From positions 1 through 5,184 of the forward strand of contig JALSOD010000017.1 of NCBI GenBank assembly GCA_026986655.1: a stretch of 5,184 bases of DNA, written 5' to 3'. The number at the start of each line of letters is the position of its first letter. The first letter of the stretch is position 1. This stretch comes from Caldifarciminota bacterium (GTDB lineage: Bacteria; Hydrothermota; Hydrothermia; B15-G9; WFZT01). Positions 1 to 5,184 of the stretch are shown here, in pieces. The notes below the pieces were generated by a model. The model saw only the letters and a program-made list of their open reading frames with translations, did no database searches and was not told the DNA's origin. The translations under genes were made by a program, and so were the position numbers.

Positions 1-11
1 GAAAAGTTTCT

Positions 12-584
12 TCACTTTATTTCCAGGACACGGGTGAGGTCTTCGGGGTAGTTGATATTTGTGAAATAAACATCGGGGTCCCCAAAAGTTCTTAAAATAT
101 CTCCACATATCGGGAGAACCTTCAGATTTTGATTGTTGATCAGATTCATCATGGATAGGTTATTGTCACTGATAAGCCTGGCAGCAATTTCAAAGGTCCT
201 GCGACTATAGTACCCAATTAATGGTTCATAAAAATTTTCATGTTTCGGGACAACTATATCGGCATGGTTGGACTTTTCTACAATAAATTTCAGTAGCTCA
301 ACAGGGACCAGAGGGGTATCGCAGGGTAAAACAAGCACCCCCTCTGCCGAAGGGTTGAATGCAAAAAATGAGTAAATGGCATTTAGAGGGCCTTTAAAGG
401 GATAGACATCCGGGGTAAATTTACCGAGTCCATAATCTTTCCCAATTACATAAACCTCGCCAACTACATGCTTGAGCTTTTCAAAAGCGATCTCAACGAG
501 TCTTTTACCATGAAAGATCTCCTGACACTTATCCTTTCCAAATCTACGTGACCTTCCACCTGTAAGTACCGCGCCGGCAATCAT
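12..584 (-). CDS. mobA: Molybdenum cofactor guanylyltransferase (MobA family)
   Basis: This 190-residue protein belongs to the MobA-like NTP transferase family, whose founding member moves GMP from GTP onto Mo-molybdopterin in the cytoplasm to make the guanine dinucleotide cofactor. The nucleotide-binding signature is at the N-terminus: LTGGRSRRFGKDK at residues 7-19, matching the family's LAGGxSxRMGxDK. GPLNAI (65-70) fits the guanine-binding loop, and LPCDTP (86-91) carries the expected metal-binding Asp89. The C-terminal NINYPEDL (175-182) matches the family's NINTPEDL end motif. Length agrees with E. coli MobA (about 194 residues). The ATG overlaps the TGA of the upstream barrel gene as ATGA, and no clear ribosome binding site precedes it, so translation is probably coupled to that gene. 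No other molybdopterin gene is visible here. A related nucleotidyltransferase with another acceptor cannot be excluded, but MobA fits best. Confidence 0.85.
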   Translation of the reverse strand: MIAGAVLTGGRSRRFGKDKCQEIFHGKRLVEIAFEKLKHVVGEVYVIGKDYGLGKFTPDVYPFKGPLNAIYSFFAFNPSAEGVLVLPCDTPLVPVELLKFIVEKSNHADIVVPKHENFYEPLIGYYSRRTFEIAARLISDNNLSMMNLINNQNLKVLPICGDILRTFGDPDVYFTNINYPEDLTRVLEIK

Positions 585-1531
585 TTAAAGGCTTCTATAT
601 AAGTTTTCCACACAAGCTCTGGGTTATCGCTCCTAATCCGGGACATATTAGGGGTTCCTTTAAAACTCCAGCTGGCAAAATTTCTGATACCTATATCGAG
701 GGCCTCTTTGATTGCGTATGTTATTTTCCATTCCTCACCACTTTTGACATCAAAAGCCTGTATCCAGATCTGGGGCTCCTTGTTGAATTTTTTCCCTAAA
801 CGAACCACTCTTTCCGTGTATTCCCGGAAGTAACCTCTAAATTCTTCGTCGGACCTCCCCCGCCAATAAGGATCGGTCCCAATTATATCCAGCTCCTCAA
901 TTTTATAGAATTTTTCCCAGTACTTTTCATCTCCATGAGGTAAAAGGCATAGGGCATTTTTCAACCCCTTTCGATACGCAATCCTTACGAGTTTTTCAAG
1001 TAATTCCACAAGACTATCCTCGTAAAATTCCTTTCTCACACTCTCTTTAGCCTCGAATATGCTTCCACCGATCGTGTCATCATATTTAAGAATACAATAA
1101 TCGCAGTAACAACCATCTTTGTGGAAATGAGGCTCATCCCAGAATATGTAATCTGCACCGGTCTCAGCCGCCATTGAGATCCATTCCTCCATATATTCAA
1201 GAAACTCCGGGGAATTGGGGCACATTGCTGGCAGGAGCTTTTCATCGTAAGTCATCTGGCGTCCCATAACATGTGTCATTACAAGTTTTGAATAAGGCTC
1301 GCCACCAAAAATCTTTCCCACACCCCAGGGATCGAGATAAACTTTCAACCCCCTCTCATGGCTCATTTGCACTATCTTTTTGACAGTTTCAAAGTAAAAT
1401 TCTGCATCGTGCTCTGAAAATGTATGAACGACAAAGGTCAGCCCCTCACTCACCATACGGTCAAGGTCCCGAGCCACATGTTCCACATCTCTTGAGTCGA
1501 AATAAGATGTACCCACTTCTAATTTATTCAT
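581..1531 (-). CDS. Putative TIM-barrel glycoside hydrolase-like protein with a CxCxxC motif, function unknown
   Basis: This is a 316-residue soluble protein with no signal peptide or membrane segment. Its pattern suits a (beta/alpha)8 barrel of the kind seen in many uncharacterised glycoside hydrolases: strand-like LTFVVHTF (31-38), LKVYLDPWG (62-70), DYIFWDEPHF (127-136), LDIIGTDPYW (214-223), QIWIQAF (254-260) and FASWSF (285-290). Glu133 in WDEP, at the end of a predicted strand, is a plausible acid/base residue, and Asp220 is another acidic candidate. Right after it comes CYCDYC (141-146), a CxCxxC cluster common in putative barrel hydrolases and possibly metal-binding. CPNSPEF (104-110) also resembles that group. 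The ATG at 1531 is chosen because GGAGGT lies 6 nt upstream and an in-frame stop closes the frame further up. It ends in an ATGA overlap with mobA. Substrate and activity are unknown. A non-hydrolytic barrel is possible, and the family call rests on motifs alone. Confidence 0.6.
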   Translation of the reverse strand: MNKLEVGTSYFDSRDVEHVARDLDRMVSEGLTFVVHTFSEHDAEFYFETVKKIVQMSHERGLKVYLDPWGVGKIFGGEPYSKLVMTHVMGRQMTYDEKLLPAMCPNSPEFLEYMEEWISMAAETGADYIFWDEPHFHKDGCYCDYCILKYDDTIGGSIFEAKESVRKEFYEDSLVELLEKLVRIAYRKGLKNALCLLPHGDEKYWEKFYKIEELDIIGTDPYWRGRSDEEFRGYFREYTERVVRLGKKFNKEPQIWIQAFDVKSGEEWKITYAIKEALDIGIRNFASWSFKGTPNMSRIRSDNPELVWKTYIEAFK

Positions 1532-1537
1532 CTCACT

Positions 1538-1543
1538 ACCTCC
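1538..1543 (-). promoter_or_regulatory. Ribosome binding site of the barrel-protein gene
   Basis: GGAGGT lies 6 nt before the ATG at 1531 on the minus strand. It fixes the start of the barrel gene and gives it translation initiation independent of pdxT, which ends 86 bp upstream. Confidence 0.8.
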
Positions 1544-1617
1544 GCGAAGAATTAGACTAATTTTAACTGAGATTGTTCACTTCAACTTTTACGGTAGAGC
1601 TGCACCTCCTCGGTTAC

Positions 1618-2181
1618 TTATTTTATCAGGCTGACAAAATACTCATGTATTAAAATTGCATCAGGAGAGAGCTCAGGGTGAAAAGTCAATGCTATTCTGT
1701 TTCCCTGTTTTACCATTACCGGGGAGTTTTCATAGGTAATGAGGGTTTCAACTCCTTCACCCAATTTTAAAATCCTGGGAGCCCTGATGAAAACACCTGT
1801 GAAACTTTTTCCATTAAAATTTAAAGTTGTCTCAAAACTCTCAATCTGTCGGCCAAAGGCGTTCCTCTTCACCACCATGTCAATAAGGCCAAAAGGTGTG
1901 TCTTCTTTCTCGTCGAACTCGTTTAATACTTCCCTGGCCATTAGAATTGCACCGGCACAGGTTCCCATGATGGGCCTGGAGAATTTTTTTATTCCCTCAA
2001 ATAAACCCCATTTCTTAGCTAACCTCGAAATTGTGGTGCTTTCACCTCCAGGAATAATGAGACCGTCAATATTTTGCAGATCTTCCGCATACTTCACAAA
2101 AATATTATCAACCCCAATAGAATCGAGCGCCTTTTTATGCTCAATGAAGTCACCTTGAATCGATAATATTCCTATGATCAT
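1618..2181 (-). CDS. pdxT: Pyridoxal 5'-phosphate synthase glutaminase subunit PdxT
   Basis: PdxT is the class I glutamine amidotransferase of the DXP-independent PLP synthase. It hydrolyses glutamine in the cytoplasm and passes ammonia to PdxS within a 12+12 complex. The 187-residue length matches the family (about 185-200). The triad is visible: nucleophile Cys75 in GTCAG (73-77), with His168 and Glu170 in TFHPEL (166-171). PGGEST (44-49) matches the conserved loop near the oxyanion hole, and the family-specific RNAFGRQ (106-112) and FIRAP (131-135) are present, separating PdxT from HisH and other amidotransferases. The start is 1 bp after the pdxS stop. AGAGGA, 7 nt upstream, lies inside the last pdxS codons, so the two subunits are very probably co-translated. 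No residue is missing and the gene appears intact. Confidence 0.97.
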   Translation of the reverse strand: MIIGILSIQGDFIEHKKALDSIGVDNIFVKYAEDLQNIDGLIIPGGESTTISRLAKKWGLFEGIKKFSRPIMGTCAGAILMAREVLNEFDEKEDTPFGLIDMVVKRNAFGRQIESFETTLNFNGKSFTGVFIRAPRILKLGEGVETLITYENSPVMVKQGNRIALTFHPELSPDAILIHEYFVSLIK

Positions 2182-2182
2182 T

Positions 2183-3070
2183 TTACCATCCTCTTGTCTG
2201 GAGAAGCTCTTCTTCTGGAAGTTTTGTCACATCTACACCTTTCATTGCCTGACCGAGTCCTTTGCTGATCCTGGCGAGAATCTTAGGGTTATCGTAGTAG
2301 GCAACTGCTTCAACAATAGCTTTCGCCATTCTATCAGGATCAGAAGACTTGAAAATTCCACTTCCCACAAAAACCGATTCTGCGCCTAACTGCATCATCA
2401 GAGCGGCATCCGCCGGAGTAGCGATACCGCCCGCAGCAAAATTTGGAACAGGCAGTTTCCCATGCTCGGCAACCCATTTAACAAGCTCAAAAGGGGCACC
2501 AAGTTTCTTGGCTTCTGTCATAAGCTCCTCTTCTGGCAACACTGTGAGTCTCCTTATCTGGCCCATTATCTTCCTCATGTGTCTCACAGCTTCAACAACA
2601 TTACCGGTACCAGCCTCACCCTTTGTTCTAATCATTGCGGCGCCCTCCCCAATCCTGCGCAGGGCTTCACCAAGGTCTCTTGCACCACAGACAAATGGGA
2701 CCTTAAAGGCATGCTTATCAATATGATGCTCTTCGTCGGCAGGAGTTAAAACCTCAGATTCATCGATAAAATCGACACCAAGTTCCTCAAGTATCTGGGC
2801 TTCTGCAAAGTGTCCAATTCTTACCTTAGCCATCACCGGAATGGTAACTGCATCCATAATGGCCTCGACTATGGCAGGGTCTGCCATTCTTGCAACACCG
2901 CCTTCCTTCCTGATATCTGCGGGTACCCTTTCAAGTGCCATCACGGCAACAGCGCCAGCATTTTCTGCGATCTTTGCCTGCTCAGGGGTGGTGACATCCA
3001 TTATCACACCCCCCTTAAGCATTTCGGCAAGGCCAACTTTCAACCTGTACGTTCCTTTTAAAACGTCCAT
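2183..3070 (-). CDS. pdxS: Pyridoxal 5'-phosphate synthase synthase subunit PdxS
   Basis: PdxS is the synthase subunit of the DXP-independent vitamin B6 pathway. It condenses a pentose phosphate (ribose 5-phosphate or ribulose 5-phosphate), a triose phosphate and ammonia into PLP. The 295-residue protein is a (beta/alpha)8 barrel of normal family length (about 290-300). The N-terminal region holds Asp25 in VIMDV and the highly conserved stretch TPEQAKIAENAGAVAVMALE (28-47). Lys82 in MAKVRIGH and Lys150 in RTKGEAGTGN correspond to the two catalytic lysines, K81 and K149, of the B. subtilis enzyme. GGIATPADAA (214-223) and FVGSGIF (234-240) form phosphate-binding loops. The protein ends in the conserved RGW. 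The ATG at 3070 follows a GGAGGTGA ribosome binding site, and a consensus promoter sits about 30 bp upstream. It is the first gene of the left block, with pdxT 1 bp after it. Confidence 0.98.
   Translation of the reverse strand: MDVLKGTYRLKVGLAEMLKGGVIMDVTTPEQAKIAENAGAVAVMALERVPADIRKEGGVARMADPAIVEAIMDAVTIPVMAKVRIGHFAEAQILEELGVDFIDESEVLTPADEEHHIDKHAFKVPFVCGARDLGEALRRIGEGAAMIRTKGEAGTGNVVEAVRHMRKIMGQIRRLTVLPEEELMTEAKKLGAPFELVKWVAEHGKLPVPNFAAGGIATPADAALMMQLGAESVFVGSGIFKSSDPDRMAKAIVEAVAYYDNPKILARISKGLGQAMKGVDVTKLPEEELLQTRGW
2189..2194 (-). promoter_or_regulatory. Ribosome binding site of pdxT, inside the pdxS C-terminal codons
   Basis: AGAGGA lies 7 nt before the pdxT ATG at 2181. These six bases are the Arg and Gly codons (AGA GGA) of the conserved RGW end of PdxS, so one stretch serves both protein end and translation start. 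Confidence 0.75.
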
Positions 3071-3076
3071 TATTTC

Positions 3077-3084
3077 TCACCTCC
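3077..3084 (-). promoter_or_regulatory. Strong ribosome binding site of pdxS
   Basis: GGAGGTGA, complementary to the usual bacterial 16S rRNA 3' end, lies 6 nt before the pdxS ATG at 3070. It fixes that start and predicts efficient translation. Confidence 0.9.
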
Positions 3085-3100
3085 GGGTATTCCTGAATTC

Positions 3101-3129
3101 ATTATACCACTCTATGACCAACCATTCAA
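3101..3129 (-). promoter_or_regulatory. Housekeeping sigma-70-type promoter of the pdxS operon
   Basis: On the minus strand TTGAAT (3129-3124) stands 17 bp from TATAAT (3106-3101). The -10 box is a perfect match, the spacing is optimal, the -35 matches 4 of 6 bases, and TGG before TATAAT gives an extended -10. Transcription should begin near 3094, leaving a leader of about 24 nt. That holds only the ribosome binding site, with no room for a riboswitch or attenuator. It probably drives pdxS, pdxT and, by read-through, the barrel gene and mobA. Confidence 0.8.
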
Positions 3130-3235
3130 GTCAGGTATTTTAACCCATTTCATGAGGCACAACAACTTCTCCCATTGTGAGAAACATAGTTCAAGCAAAC
3201 GATTCCGATTATAGACTCAATAAATTTTTAGTAAT

Positions 3236-3314
3236 AGCTCTCCCAATAGTTCCCTACCAGCTTCGCTGGACAAAGGGATCTCCCTCCCCCAGACTTCCCA
3301 GGGGAAAATTTTCC
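3236..3314. other. Cluster of overlapping inverted repeats between the permease and pdxS
   Basis: Four inverted repeats are packed within about 65 bp. CCAGC/GCTGG (3257-3261 and 3265-3269) with a 3-base loop is nested in TCCCT/AGGGA (3251-3255 and 3274-3278). GGGA/TCCC (3275-3278 and 3281-3284) competes for the same GGGA. TTCCC/GGGAA (3295-3299 and 3302-3306) overlaps the perfect 12-bp palindrome GGAAAATTTTCC (3303-3314). The cluster lies directly downstream of the permease stop (3326). It may end or stabilise the permease transcript, but no T-run follows the stems in either direction, so it is not a standard intrinsic terminator. A Rho-dependent or processing role, or a dispersed intergenic repeat, are alternatives. 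Confidence 0.4.
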
Positions 3315-3325
3315 TTTTGGATTTT

Positions 3326-4936
3326 TCACTTAACTTCCTTCATCTCCTTGTGCTGGCTTTGAACCTTTGGTTTCTCTTCGCTATGATGAATCTCGATATT
3401 GACCGGGTGATAGTCCTTCAGGTGTGCGTGTTTCATTATCTTTTCAACCGTCTTTTGTTTCTCCTCTTCGGTCATCTTCTTGTTTGTAAAAACGACGAGA
3501 TCCACGGTTGAAGCCTTCTCCTTTTCTCCCTTCGCAAGATGATGAATCATGTAAACTTCCCCGTCCCTTACCTCTTTCTTGATCCCTTTAAGGATAGAAG
3601 GGAAGAATTTTTCGACCCTTTTTATAAAGTGCTCCCGTTCTTCTAACTTCCAGTCGATGTAGTATCTCAACCGTCTACCACTCAATGCCTCATAAAGCAC
3701 TTCAAAAATAAAAGAAGCAACGATAAAGATAAAAGCTGACTTCAGAGATGATGGCTGTTTCTTTAAATTGTATCCTATAAGTACACCGGAGGAAATCACA
3801 CATAGAACAAAACCAAGTAGGGGAATCCACTTATTAGAATCTGTAAGTTTATGAAGCTTGTAATTTGCAAGGTTAACAAGCCCAAATACTATTAAGAATC
3901 CGAGACTACCTGCAACCGAAATATTTTCAAGGTTCGTTGTGAGTGCAAAAACTATCGTGATAAGGCCCAAAATAACGATCCCCTCGTAACCTCCCTTCCA
4001 GATTCTCTTACCAAACGTGTGGGGAAGTTCACCGTACTTTGTAATCAGGTAGCTGATTCTTCCACTTCCATAGAGGGTGGCGTTTATAGCGGAAGCCGTG
4101 GAAAGGACCGCGGCAACCCCTATGATGATGAATCCTGCCTTCCCAAAGAACGGCTCTGCCGCAATTGCAAGGGCATAATCTTTATATTTTACTACCTGCT
4201 GTGGTGTTAAATTTCCGACGGCAACTATTGCAATCAAAACATAGAGGGCAATAACGAATCCCACTGCACTGTAAAATGCCTTCGGCAGGGTTTCCACAGG
4301 ATTTGCAATATCTTGCGCCGTATTGGCAATTAATTCAAATCCTTCATAGGCGAGAAAAATAATTAGACCTCCTGTGACAATATTCAAAGGAGGTGCCCAG
4401 TTGGACGGTGCGAGTCTTGCCGTCTCAAGAGTGATAAATCCAACTGTGGCAAAAACCAAGAGGATTATGATTTTAAGAAAAACCATCAGATCTTCGGCTT
4501 TACCTGTCACATAGGCACCAAGTAGATTTATGAGGGTGAAAAATACAATCACGCCCGCAATGAACAGCTTTTTAGCAATAATAACTTCCTTACCAAAGAA
4601 AAGCGCTGAGGCGTAACTCCCGAATGCATAAGAGTAGAGTCCCATCATCACAATGTAACTTGCAAGAAGTAATACATTCACCCAGCCTGAGAACAGACCT
4701 GTTCCGAATGACTTCACAATGAATTCAATGGTTCCACCCTCACTCGGGAATCTAACGGAAAGTTTTGCGTAAGAGTAAGAGGTTATGAGAGCTATCAAGC
4801 CAGCGACAATAAAAGCAATGAAAGCGGCCCCATGTGCGAGAAGTATCGTTAATCCAAGAACGGCGAAAATTCCTCCTCCCACCATTCCACCAACACCGAT
4901 TGAAAATGCTTCAAAAAATCCTATTTTGTGTTTCAT
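3326..4936 (-). CDS. APC-superfamily amino acid permease with an extra C-terminal cytosolic domain
   Basis: This 536-residue inner-membrane protein has about 12 hydrophobic segments, roughly at 9-33, 37-60, 81-108, 121-143, 152-170, 187-205, 222-241, 267-290, 318-335, 341-358, 370-389 and 399-417. The first carries the glycine-rich SIGVGGMVGGGIF (12-24), the unwound substrate-binding helix of the APC fold. FLAYEGFELIANTAQDIANP (194-213) matches the family's helix 6 signature. It therefore probably imports an amino acid or amine by H+ or Na+ coupling; the substrate cannot be read from sequence. Residues about 420-536 form a charged soluble tail absent from ordinary permeases of about 400-450 residues. 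Within it VYMIHHLAKG...STVDLVVF (461-483) resembles a nucleotidyltransferase core with key residues changed. The ATG overlaps the upstream phosphorylase stop as ATGA, and AAAGGA lies 4 nt before it, so the pair is translationally coupled. Confidence 0.88.
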   Translation of the reverse strand: MKHKIGFFEAFSIGVGGMVGGGIFAVLGLTILLAHGAAFIAFIVAGLIALITSYSYAKLSVRFPSEGGTIEFIVKSFGTGLFSGWVNVLLLASYIVMMGLYSYAFGSYASALFFGKEVIIAKKLFIAGVIVFFTLINLLGAYVTGKAEDLMVFLKIIILLVFATVGFITLETARLAPSNWAPPLNIVTGGLIIFLAYEGFELIANTAQDIANPVETLPKAFYSAVGFVIALYVLIAIVAVGNLTPQQVVKYKDYALAIAAEPFFGKAGFIIIGVAAVLSTASAINATLYGSGRISYLITKYGELPHTFGKRIWKGGYEGIVILGLITIVFALTTNLENISVAGSLGFLIVFGLVNLANYKLHKLTDSNKWIPLLGFVLCVISSGVLIGYNLKKQPSSLKSAFIFIVASFIFEVLYEALSGRRLRYYIDWKLEEREHFIKRVEKFFPSILKGIKKEVRDGEVYMIHHLAKGEKEKASTVDLVVFTNKKMTEEEKQKTVEKIMKHAHLKDYHPVNIEIHHSEEKPKVQSQHKEMKEVK

Positions 4937-5184
4937 TCTATCCTTTCAAGTACAATGGGCTTCTCTGTTGGCTTCTCTTTAGAGATCTTAAATGCTCCCT
5001 CTAAGTAGCCAAGTGTATCTTCCAGTTTTTTCTCATCATTATACAAAATCTCAAAAATTACATCATCTTTCCCTACGTAGTCACCCTGTTTTTTCATAAC
5101 CATAATTCCTACGTTATGATCAATCTCATCCTCTTTCCGCGTTCTACCAGCACCCAGCACCGTCGCTCCAAGACCGACTCTAAA
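4933..5184 (-). CDS. Pyrimidine-nucleoside (thymidine) phosphorylase, C-terminal part
   Basis: Only the last 83 residues or so are in the window. The frame is open to the right edge, so the true start lies outside and the GTG near 5160 is an internal Val codon. The fragment begins FRVGLGATVLGAGRTRKEDE and continues IDHNVGIMVMKKQGDYV, which matches the C-terminal domain of pyrimidine-nucleoside phosphorylases (LGAGR, then IDxxVGI, then KxGDxV). These cytosolic enzymes split thymidine or uridine with phosphate into base and (deoxy)ribose 1-phosphate in nucleoside salvage. Family members are about 430 residues, so some 80% is missing. Whether it is the thymidine-specific (deoA) or broad (pdp) type cannot be told from this part, nor can the AMP phosphorylase relatives be fully excluded. 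The stop overlaps the permease start as ATGA. Confidence 0.88.
   Translation of the reverse strand, partial: FRVGLGATVLGAGRTRKEDEIDHNVGIMVMKKQGDYVGKDDVIFEILYNDEKKLEDTLGYLEGAFKISKEKPTEKPIVLERIE
4941..4946 (-). promoter_or_regulatory. Ribosome binding site of the permease, inside the phosphorylase end
   Basis: AAAGGA lies 4 nt before the permease ATG at 4936, within the last codons of the upstream gene. With the ATGA overlap it supports re-initiation from the phosphorylase. Confidence 0.55.

Larger units (their letters stand above)
3071..3325. other. Intergenic region between the permease gene and pdxS
   Basis: This 255-bp gap has no convincing gene. From the permease side it holds the inverted-repeat cluster (3236-3314), an A/T-rich stretch with an isolated TATAAT on the minus strand (3208-3213), a 15-codon micro-ORF (3140-3187), then the pdxS promoter and ribosome binding site. 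A small plus-strand frame at 3177-3362 lacks a visible ribosome binding site, runs through the palindromes and into the permease 3' end, and is not counted as a gene. No intrinsic terminator with a T-run was found for the permease transcript. Confidence 0.7.

Noticed and set aside
1036..1245. 69-codon minus-strand frame inside the barrel gene
   Set aside because: It lies in another frame within a longer gene with a good ribosome binding site and has no recognisable features.
1558..1590. Possible promoter before the barrel gene (TTGAAG with TAAAAT, minus strand)
   Set aside because: The spacing is only 14 bp, too short for a sigma-70 promoter, and other spacings give poor -10 boxes.
1739..2158. 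139-codon plus-strand reading frame opposite pdxT
   Set aside because: It is antisense to a gene with an intact catalytic triad, has no ribosome binding site and its translation has no recognisable domain.
2349..3143. Several plus-strand frames opposite pdxS (2349-2726, 2462-2749, 2810-3061, 2841-3143)
   Set aside because: All are shadows of the strongly conserved pdxS coding sequence.
3208..3213. Second TATAAT on the minus strand as an upstream pdxS promoter
   Set aside because: No -35-like hexamer is found at 16-18 bp and there is no extended TG, so it is probably chance in an A/T-rich stretch.
3251..3278. Intrinsic terminator for the permease transcript
   Set aside because: The stem is good but no T-run follows it in either direction.
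3177..3362. 61-codon plus-strand frame in the intergenic region
   Set aside because: No ribosome binding site or promoter is seen, it crosses the palindrome cluster, and it enters the permease 3' end on the opposite strand.
5158..5160. GTG as the true start of a short 75-residue protein
   Set aside because: The frame continues upstream to the window edge and the extra residues (FRVGLGAT) still match the phosphorylase family, so it is an internal Val codon.

Overview
The window looks like a compact bacterial chromosome segment of moderate-to-low GC (about 42-44% by eye). Every supported gene is on the minus strand, so transcription runs from right to left. Strong Shine-Dalgarno sequences (GGAGGTGA, GGAGGT), two ATGA stop/start overlaps and a consensus sigma-70-type promoter point to a bacterium. 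Short proteins rich in K, E, I and V and tight packing would suit a thermophilic or deep-branching lineage. I cannot name the lineage from this window.

Right block (5184 to 3326): the C-terminal end of a pyrimidine-nucleoside (thymidine) phosphorylase, cut by the window edge, overlaps by ATGA a 12-helix APC-superfamily permease. The permease carries an extra cytosolic C-terminal region of about 115 residues. Part of that region resembles a minimal nucleotidyltransferase fold whose catalytic GS and first Asp are replaced. This is the most unusual thing in the window.

Intergenic region (3325 to 3071, 255 bp): no convincing gene. It holds a cluster of G/C-rich inverted repeats next to the permease end, a 15-codon micro-ORF, and a very good promoter (TTGAAT, 17 bp, TATAAT with extended TG) placed just before pdxS. 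The predicted leader is only about 24 nt and carries a near-perfect ribosome binding site.

Left block (3070 to 12): pdxS and pdxT, the two subunits of the DXP-independent pyridoxal 5'-phosphate synthase, lie 1 bp apart. After an 86-bp gap comes a protein with features of TIM-barrel glycoside hydrolases but no recognised function, bearing a CxCxxC motif. It overlaps by ATGA a MobA-type molybdenum cofactor guanylyltransferase. The four genes can be read as one transcription unit from the pdxS promoter, although the 86-bp gap leaves room for a second start. PdxT supplies ammonia from glutamine to PdxS. MobA would add GMP to molybdopterin. The link between these cofactor genes and the barrel protein is not explained by known pathways.

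I see no tRNA, rRNA, CRISPR array, insertion sequence or phage signature. Apart from the permease tail, the barrel protein and the structured intergenic region, the window is ordinary housekeeping content.
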